Of a DNA stretch of 29,969 nucleotides, positions 25,065 to 29,969 are shown piece after piece. The DNA lies in contig JAFEDW010000001.1 of the NCBI GenBank assembly GCA_018241455.1, positions 1 to 29,969 of the forward strand. Direction: 5' to 3'. The notes below the pieces were generated by a model. It was not told where the DNA came from. It was given only the letters and a program-made list of their open reading frames with translations, and did no database searches. The translations under genes were made by a program, and so were the position numbers. The stretch comes from Pseudomonadota bacterium. Lineage in GTDB: Bacteria; Pseudomonadota; Gammaproteobacteria; Steroidobacterales; Steroidobacteraceae. The first letter of the stretch is position 1, and every line of letters begins with the position of its first letter.

Positions 25065-25454
25065 CTATCCCGCGATCAACTCCACCCGCTCGACATCGGG
25101 CGCGGCCTGGTTGTGCAGCTCGGTGTTGAATGACACGAGCACGAACGGACGCGTGCCGGTGTTCTTGAAGGCGTGCGGCACGCCGGGCGGGAACTGGAAG
25201 CGCCACACCTCGCCCGCGGGCACGACCGCTTCGCGCGTCGCCTCGCCGTCGCGGTAACGCACCAGCGCCTCGCCGTACACCGCGGTGACCTCGGTGCCGC
25301 GCAGGTGGCGGTGGTTGCCCCGTACGGCGCCGGGTTCGGTGATGACCGCGTGCACGTTGCGCCAGCCACCGAGGATCTGCGGCTCCAGCGGCTCGAACAC
25401 CGCGCCGCGCGCGTCCGAGTGCACCTTGATGCGCGTGATCGTGACCTTCTGCAT
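25065..25454 (-). CDS. Cupin-fold protein, sugar-epimerase-like
   Basis: The 129-residue single-domain cupin starts DARGAVFEPLEP. Cupin motif 1 is NHRHLRGTEVTAVYGEALVRY (two metal-type histidines and Glu) and motif 2 is FPPGVPHAFKNTG. The overall style recalls dTDP-sugar epimerase/polysaccharide-synthesis cupins, but the substrate is not identifiable. The start chosen is ATG at 25454 because GAGGGG lies just upstream; ATGs at 25469 or beyond would add residues with no family match. It is divergent from the prolyl oligopeptidase gene and convergent with the acyltransferase. Confidence 0.82.
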   Translation of the reverse strand: MQKVTITRIKVHSDARGAVFEPLEPQILGGWRNVHAVITEPGAVRGNHRHLRGTEVTAVYGEALVRYRDGEATREAVVPAGEVWRFQFPPGVPHAFKNTGTRPFVLVSFNTELHNQAAPDVERVELIAG

Positions 25455-25537
25455 CGCGCCCCTCGCCATTGGGTGACCCGCTGCAATTATCCGCGATTCT
25501 GGGCCACAATGGGGCATCTCGCCGAAAGGGGTGCACG

Positions 25538-27637
25538 ATGCGGATGAAAGCCTGCTTAGGCGTGCTCGCTGGCATGAGCCTGGGGTTCGCGGCGATGGCC
25601 GCTGACGACGACCCGTTCCTGTGGCTCGAGCAGGTCAACGACCCGCGCGCGATGGACTGGGTGAAGGCCGAGAACGCCAAGACCGCGGCGGTGCTCGAGC
25701 AGGATGCCCGCTATGCGAGGCTGCGCCAAGCCGCACTGACGCTGGCGCAGGCGAACGATCGCATCCCCGAACCGTCCGTGATGGGCGGCGACATCTACAA
25801 CCTGTGGCAGGACGCCGAACACCAGCACGGCCTGTGGCGGCGCACCGGCTTCGCCGATTTCCTGCGGCCGGATGCGGCGTGGCAGCCGCTGCTCGACCTC
25901 GACGCGCTGTCGGCGGCCGAGCACGCCAACTGGTTCTGGCACGGCGCGGACTGTGCCGAGCCCGGCGAGCACGATTGCATGCTGGCGCTGACCGATGGCG
26001 GCGAGGATGCGGTGACGGAGCGCGAGTTCGACGTGCGCAGCGGCCACTTCGTCGACGGCGGCTTCGTGCTGCCGCGCGGCAAGCAGGACATTGCCTGGGA
26101 GGACGAGAACACGCTGCTCGCCAGCCGCGAATGGACGCCCGGCGAGATGACGAGCTCGGGCTACCCCTACGTCGTCAAGCGGCTGCGCCGCGGGCAAGCG
26201 CTCGCGGCGGCCACCGAAGTGTTTCGTGGCGACGCCAACGACGTCGGCGTCGGGCCGGCCAGCCTTCGTGATGGGGATGGGAATACGGCGGTGCTGATCG
26301 TGCGCTACCGCACTTTCTTCGAGACTGAATACGCACTGCTCGGGAAGAACGGCCCCGTGCCACTCGCGCTGCCGCGCAAGAGCAGCATCGTCGGCCTGGT
26401 CGCGAACCGGTTGATCGTCGAGCTGCGCGAGGACTGGCGCACCGCACCCGGCAAGGTCTTCACTTCCGGTTCGGTCGTCGCCATAGACATGGCGCAGGCG
26501 CGCGCCGCGCCGGGGAAACCCAAGCCCACGCTGGTCTACTTGCCGGAAGCGCGCCACGCGTTCATCGCGGCGCGCGTGACGCGCGACAAACTCGTGGTCA
26601 CCGAACTCGACAATGTGCGCGGCCGCGTGCTGGTGTACACGCCGGCTAAGGCCGGCGGCTGGTCGCGCCGCTCGCTGCCCTTGCCCGACAACGCCAGCGT
26701 CGAGGTCGTCGACACCGACCTGCACAGCAATCGGGCCTTCATCGAGGTCACCGGTTTTCTCACGCCGGCGAGCTTGTGGCTGTTCGACCTCGACAGTGGC
26801 GCGGCGCAACTGGTGCGTGCGCTGCCGCCGCGTTTCGATGCCTCGCGCCTGGTCGTCGAGCAGCTCGAGGCGGTGTCGAAGGACGGCACGCGCGTGCCCT
26901 ATTTCGTCGTGCGCGCGAAGGACATGCCGCTCGATGGCAGCACGCCGCTGATCCTCGAGGCCTACGGCGGCTTCCAGGTTTCCGAGACGCCGTATTATTC
27001 CGCGACGCTCGGCAAGCTGTGGCTCGAGCGCGGCGGCGCCTATGCGCTGGCGAACATCCGCGGCGGCGGCGAATTCGGGCCCGCCTGGCACGAGGCGGGC
27101 CTGAAGACGCACCGCCAGCGCATCTACGACGACTTCGCCGCCGTCGGCGAAGACCTGATTGCCCGCAAGTACACTTCGCCCGCGCACCTCGGCATCCGCG
27201 GCGGCTCGAACGGCGGCTTGCTGATGGGCGTGGAATTCAACCAGCACCCCGACTTGTGGGGCGCGGTCGACATCGAGGTGCCGCTGCTCGACATGTTGCG
27301 CTACGAGCAGATCGACGCCGGCGCATCATGGGTCGGCGAATATGGCAGCGTGAAGGTTCCCGAAGAACGCGCCTTCCTCGCCTCGATTTCGCCGTACCAG
27401 AACCTGCGCGCCGACGTGCACCACCCGCTGCCGCTGATCTGGAGCACGAGCAAGGACGATCGCGTCGGCCCGCAGCACGCACGCAAGTTCGCCGCGAAGA
27501 TGGCGTCGATGGGCCTGCCGTACCTGTTCTACGAGGTGCTCGAGGGCGGCCACTCGGCCGGCGCCACGCTCGATGAAGCGGCCTCGACCAGCGCGCGCGA
27601 GTACACGTATTTTTCGCGCCAGCTCGGGCTGCCGTGA
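25538..27637 (+). CDS. Prolyl oligopeptidase-family (S9A) serine peptidase, exported
   Basis: The 699-residue protein has a signal peptide (MRMKACLGVLAGMSLGFAAMA), an N-terminal prolyl-oligopeptidase motif DPFLWLEQVNDPRAMDWVKAEN, a beta-propeller middle, and a C-terminal hydrolase domain. The catalytic triad is visible: S557 in GIRGGSNGG, D641 in SKDDRV, H672 in EGGHSAG. RGGGEFGPAWHEAG is also typical. It should cut short proline-containing peptides in the periplasm. ATG 25538 is preceded by GAAAGGGG at 25524-25531. An open frame from 25469 extends upstream but would mask the signal peptide. Its stop lies 10 bases from the convergent cupredoxin stop. Confidence 0.93.
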   Translation: MRMKACLGVLAGMSLGFAAMAADDDPFLWLEQVNDPRAMDWVKAENAKTAAVLEQDARYARLRQAALTLAQANDRIPEPSVMGGDIYNLWQDAEHQHGLWRRTGFADFLRPDAAWQPLLDLDALSAAEHANWFWHGADCAEPGEHDCMLALTDGGEDAVTEREFDVRSGHFVDGGFVLPRGKQDIAWEDENTLLASREWTPGEMTSSGYPYVVKRLRRGQALAAATEVFRGDANDVGVGPASLRDGDGNTAVLIVRYRTFFETEYALLGKNGPVPLALPRKSSIVGLVANRLIVELREDWRTAPGKVFTSGSVVAIDMAQARAAPGKPKPTLVYLPEARHAFIAARVTRDKLVVTELDNVRGRVLVYTPAKAGGWSRRSLPLPDNASVEVVDTDLHSNRAFIEVTGFLTPASLWLFDLDSGAAQLVRALPPRFDASRLVVEQLEAVSKDGTRVPYFVVRAKDMPLDGSTPLILEAYGGFQVSETPYYSATLGKLWLERGGAYALANIRGGGEFGPAWHEAGLKTHRQRIYDDFAAVGEDLIARKYTSPAHLGIRGGSNGGLLMGVEFNQHPDLWGAVDIEVPLLDMLRYEQIDAGASWVGEYGSVKVPEERAFLASISPYQNLRADVHHPLPLIWSTSKDDRVGPQHARKFAAKMASMGLPYLFYEVLEGGHSAGATLDEAASTSAREYTYFSRQLGLP

Positions 27638-27647
27638 ACAGCGCGAC

Positions 27648-28013
27648 TCACTGCACGACGATCGTTCCCGCCATCTGCGGGTGGATCGAACACCCGTAGC
27701 GGTACGTGCCCGGCTTGTCGAAGCGGACGCTGTAGGTCTCGTCCTGGTCGAGCGCGCCCGAACGAATGAGCTCATCGGCGCCGCGCACCGTGTGCGGCTC
27801 GGCGTCGCGGTTGCGCCAGGTCACCGTGGTGCCGGCGGCGATCGTGAGCGTGCGCGGCGCGTACAGGAAATCCTTGATGTCGATCGTGGCGATCCGTGCC
27901 GCCCGAGGGATCGACGCCAACGATGCTGTTGGCGCCGCCTGATCGGCTGCACGCACAATCACCACGCTCGTGGCCAGCACGGCCACCGCGATGATGCGAA
28001 GCGTTGCGCTCAT
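27648..28013 (-). CDS. Exported plastocyanin-like cupredoxin
   Basis: The 121-residue protein has an N-terminal signal sequence (MSATLRIIAVAVLATSVVIVRA) and a small blue-copper fold. Type 1 copper ligands are H74 (EPHTVRG), C108, H111 and M114 (YGCSIHPQM). The DFLYAPRTLTIAAGTTVTWRN segment is typical of this class. It probably transfers electrons or binds copper in the periplasm. Its ATG overlaps the stop of the metallophosphoesterase gene (28010-28013), so the two form an operon. Longer upstream frames read into that gene and are rejected. Confidence 0.92.
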   Translation of the reverse strand: MSATLRIIAVAVLATSVVIVRAADQAAPTASLASIPRAARIATIDIKDFLYAPRTLTIAAGTTVTWRNRDAEPHTVRGADELIRSGALDQDETYSVRFDKPGTYRYGCSIHPQMAGTIVVQ

Positions 28014-28954
28014 GCCAGCGTCCGATCGCTGAGCGCGAGGGCTTGCGGATGGCCTTGCACCGACACGCTGCTGACGCCGAGCATCCGGGGCAGTTGATCG
28101 GCCGGCACCTTCAGCGGACCTGGCCCCGGTGCGGCGCCCGCCGCGGGCTGTGGGTAAGCGGTTGAGCGCGCGGTGTGGAAGGTGATGTGGCCTTCCACCT
28201 TCTGCACGATCTGGTGGATGTGACCGTTCAGCACGGTGACGGAACCGAAGCGGCGCAAGTAGCCCATGGCCTGTCCGGCATCGGCAGTGCCCCAACCCCA
28301 GGGCTCGTAGATGTTCCACATCGGCATGTGCGCGAACACGACGATCGGCGTGCTCGCCGCGCGGCCCTTGAGGTCGGCCTCGAGCCATTCGAGCTGTTCG
28401 GCGCCGAGCGAGGCCAGGTTGTTGGGCTTGAATTGCAGCACGTTGATCAACCCGACGAAATGCACGCCGTGATGGTCGAAGCTGTAGTAGCCGCGATTGC
28501 CGGATGGCTTGCCGTAACGATTGAAGTACTCGCTCGCGGTCGCATCCGCGACATCGTGTTCACCGGGCGTCGTGTGCAGCTCGACGACGCGCAGCTTCGA
28601 CAGCAGCAGCGCCGCGGCGTCGAATTCCGCCGGCTTCGACAGATGCGTGATGTCGCCGGTGTGGATGACCATGTCCGGCCGGTCGGGCATCGCATTGACC
28701 AGCTCGATGGTCTGCTTGAGGGTACCGGCCACGTCCGGGTTCGCCTCCTTGTTGAAACCGATGTGCGTATCGCTGATCTGCACGAACAGCGGGATGCCGC
28801 GGGCTGCACGCGGACGCGCATCGGTGGCGGCCTGGGCGAGGTCGACGGGCGTGAACACGCCCCCGGCCAGCGTGAACAGCGTGCCGGCGCCGCCGTAGGC
28901 GAGGCACTTGAGCGCATGGCGGCGTGAGGCGTTGATGTCTGCGTCCGCGGTCAT
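28010..28954 (-). CDS. Tat-exported metallophosphoesterase
   Basis: Calcineurin-like phosphoesterase of 314 residues. The N-terminus has a twin-arginine motif SRRHALK followed by a hydrophobic stretch, indicating Tat export. Metal-site motifs are SDTHIG (D62, H64), HTGDITH (D101), GEHD (131-134), FAHMPMW and NGHIHQ. The third is normally GNHD; Glu replaces Asn here. The substrate is unknown. AAGGA lies about nine bases before the ATG, and a predicted ECF promoter lies just upstream. It forms an operon with the cupredoxin and is divergent from the ECF sigma gene, an arrangement I recall from other proteobacteria. Confidence 0.9.
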   Translation of the reverse strand: MTADADINASRRHALKCLAYGGAGTLFTLAGGVFTPVDLAQAATDARPRAARGIPLFVQISDTHIGFNKEANPDVAGTLKQTIELVNAMPDRPDMVIHTGDITHLSKPAEFDAAALLLSKLRVVELHTTPGEHDVADATASEYFNRYGKPSGNRGYYSFDHHGVHFVGLINVLQFKPNNLASLGAEQLEWLEADLKGRAASTPIVVFAHMPMWNIYEPWGWGTADAGQAMGYLRRFGSVTVLNGHIHQIVQKVEGHITFHTARSTAYPQPAAGAAPGPGPLKVPADQLPRMLGVSSVSVQGHPQALALSDRTLA

Positions 28955-28987
28955 CGGGAGTATCCTTGAGCAGTTGACGGATACCCG

Positions 28988-29018
28988 ATGAGACTCGAAC
29001 GGGTGTTGGTTTATTCCC
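28988..29018 (-). promoter_or_regulatory. Predicted ECF-sigma promoter of metallophosphoesterase operon
   Basis: Read on the minus strand, GGGAATAAAC (29018-29009) is followed after 13 bases by AGTCT (28995-28991), then a base and AT. The same two parts at the same spacing occur on the plus strand toward the sigma gene. GGAATA with GTCT at 17 bases is a normal ECF layout. Transcription would start about 27 bases before the ATG at 28954. Confidence 0.7.
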
Positions 29019-29051
29019 GACGATCATTTTTCGCGCCGGCGGGAATAAACC
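29008..29051. repeat. 12-bp perfect inverted repeat holding both ECF -35 elements
   Basis: GGTTTATTCCCG (29008-29019) and CGGGAATAAACC (29040-29051) are exact reverse complements with a 20-base spacer. The simplest reading is two divergent -35 elements rather than a repressor operator. Confidence 0.8.
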
Positions 29052-29071
29052 CGCGCCACAAACAGTCTGAT
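29041..29071 (+). promoter_or_regulatory. Predicted autoregulatory ECF-sigma promoter
   Basis: GGGAATAAAC (29041-29050), 13 bases, AGTCT (29064-29068), then one base and AT (29070-29071). The match in both parts and spacing to the minus-strand copy suggests the sigma factor encoded at 29089 reads both. The leader to the GTG start would be only about 13 bases. Confidence 0.7.
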
Positions 29072-29088
29072 AGCGAGAGCGAAGCCAA

Positions 29089-29661
29089 GTGCCCAGCGAC
29101 ACTAGCCCACGAAACAGCCGGTTTGTAACGGAGGTGCTGCCGCACGGCGCCGCCGCGTACAACCTCGCGCGGTGGCTCTGCCGCAACGAGGCCGACGCGC
29201 GCGACATCGTGCAGGAATCGTTCGCGCGTGCGCTGCAGTATTTCAGCGGGTTTCGCGGCGGTGACGCGCGCTCGTGGCTGCTCGCGGTCGTGCGCAACAC
29301 GGCCCGCAGCTGGCTCAAGTCGAAACCGCCCATGGCAAGTGCCAAGGCAAATTCGGGCGCGGAGGCGTCATGGCAGGACGAGGCCGAGCCGCTGGAGGCG
29401 CCGCCCGGCAGCGGGACGCCGCCGGGCGCCGATCCGTTGCACGCGGTCATCAGTGACGAGCAGGCGCGCGAGCTGCGCCAGGCCGTCATGGAGCTGCCGG
29501 TGGAGCATCGCGAGGTGCTGGTGTTGCGAGAATTCGAAGACCTGGCTTACCGCGACATCGCCGCGATCGTCGGCTGCCCGATCGGCACGGTGATGTCGCG
29601 CTTGGCGCGCGCGCGCGATGCGCTCGCCGCGCGGTTGCGCGAGGAGGCACGAGTATCGTGA
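29089..29661 (+). CDS. ECF-type RNA polymerase sigma factor
   Basis: The 190-residue sigma70-family protein has only regions 2 and 4. Region 2 (about residues 20-75) contains CRNEADARDIVQESFARALQYF and RSWLLAVVRN. Region 4 (about 125-180) contains LPVEHREVLVLREFEDLAYRDIAAIVGCPIGTVMSRLARAR, the helix-turn-helix that reads the -35. A long Ala/Pro/Gly linker lies between. The start is GTG 29089; the stop overlaps the anti-sigma GTG start (GTGA, 29658-29661), so sigma and anti-sigma are translated together. It is likely autoregulated through the promoter just upstream. Confidence 0.94.
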   Translation: MPSDTSPRNSRFVTEVLPHGAAAYNLARWLCRNEADARDIVQESFARALQYFSGFRGGDARSWLLAVVRNTARSWLKSKPPMASAKANSGAEASWQDEAEPLEAPPGSGTPPGADPLHAVISDEQARELRQAVMELPVEHREVLVLREFEDLAYRDIAAIVGCPIGTVMSRLARARDALAARLREEARVS

Positions 29662-29969
29662 ACCACGAGGAAGCACAGGCACTGCTCGAGGCCTATCACG
29701 ACGGGCAACTCGGCATCGCCGACACGGTGCGCATCGAGGCGCACGTCGCTGATTGCGAAACCTGCCGCGGCTGGCTGCGCGAGCGACAGTCGCTGCGCGC
29801 CCAACTGCGCGCGGCGCCGCTCCGCTATCGCCTGCCCGACGATCTCGACGCCGCGATTCGCGCGCAGTCCGAACCGGCGTCGTCCGAATCGGCGCCGAAT
29901 GCAACGGCGGCCGCGATTGCGCCTGCGCGCGCGCGGCGCCCCATGCTGGCCGCCACCTGGCCGCGCGCG
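29658..29969 (+). CDS. Zinc-finger anti-sigma factor (partial, runs off window)
   Basis: The first 104 codons are present. The start is GTG 29658, overlapping the sigma stop. The N-terminus contains AYHDGQL and the zinc motif HVADCETC (His-x3-Cys-x2-Cys) of the zf-HC2/ZAS anti-sigma domain, which holds the partner sigma factor inactive. An Ala/Ser-rich stretch follows and the sequence stops at RRPMLAATWPRA, possibly just before the transmembrane helix usual in such proteins. The signal sensed is unknown; the exported phosphoesterase and cupredoxin suggest an envelope, redox or copper-related cue (inference). Confidence 0.85.
   Translation, partial: MNHEEAQALLEAYHDGQLGIADTVRIEAHVADCETCRGWLRERQSLRAQLRAAPLRYRLPDDLDAAIRAQSEPASSESAPNATAAAIAPARARRPMLAATWPRA

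Noticed and set aside
1..29969. CRISPR arrays, tRNA genes, insertion sequences, attachment sites
   Set aside because: No regularly spaced repeats, tRNA-like clover motifs, transposase or integrase genes, or flanking inverted repeats were seen when reading the window.

Overview
The window is GC-rich bacterial chromosome with tightly packed, often overlapping genes. The order spoT-ridA-recG, a comF/bioB divergent pair and an aa3-type coxB-coxA-ctaG-coxC operon point to a gammaproteobacterium, plausibly near the Xanthomonadales/Nevskiales/Steroidobacter side. That placement is inference from gene order and protein style, not a computed phylogeny. The cytochrome c oxidase genes show an aerobically respiring organism. 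No tRNA, rRNA, insertion sequence, integrase or CRISPR array was seen, and no gene-free stretch exceeds 300 bases.

Layout. (1) 31-5783: housekeeping run spoT, ridA, recG, ubiA, each start overlapping the previous stop. (2) 5812-6036 (-): a small ribbon-helix-helix protein, divergent from the next block. (3) 6122-13294: six genes in hydrogenase-4 style (hyfB, C, E, F, G, I order). All four cysteines that would hold the NiFe centre are missing from the large subunit, while the small subunit keeps its four [4Fe-4S] cysteines. This fits the poorly understood 'energy-converting hydrogenase-related' (Ehr) type of complex and is the most interesting system here. (4) 13061-13972 (-): comF, whose reading frame runs 234 bases into the end of the hyfI-like gene on the opposite strand. 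(5) 14050-16453: bioB, a short bioC-like methyltransferase, and bioD. (6) 16577-20800: cox operon with its own promoter and a 41-residue membrane protein gene between coxA and ctaG. (7) 20831-25041: a Fes/esterase D-type esterase, a single-subunit molybdopterin oxidoreductase and an acyltransferase-3 membrane protein. (8) 25065-27637: divergent cupin and exported prolyl oligopeptidase. (9) 27648 to the end: metallophosphoesterase plus cupredoxin on the minus strand, divergent from an ECF sigma factor and a zinc-finger anti-sigma factor that runs off the window.

How they work together. The Ehr-like complex has two antiporter-like subunits, a NuoH-like and a NuoK-like subunit, and a NuoB/NuoCD-like peripheral pair, so it probably couples an unknown redox or conformational event to ion movement. 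It lacks ferredoxin-like subunits and hydrogenase maturation genes. UbiA makes the ubiquinone precursor for respiration and the cox operon encodes the terminal oxidase. In the last block, both divergent transcripts are preceded by the same two-part element (GGGAATAAAC, 13 bases, AGTCT). This predicts that the ECF sigma factor drives its own operon and the exported phosphoesterase/cupredoxin operon together.
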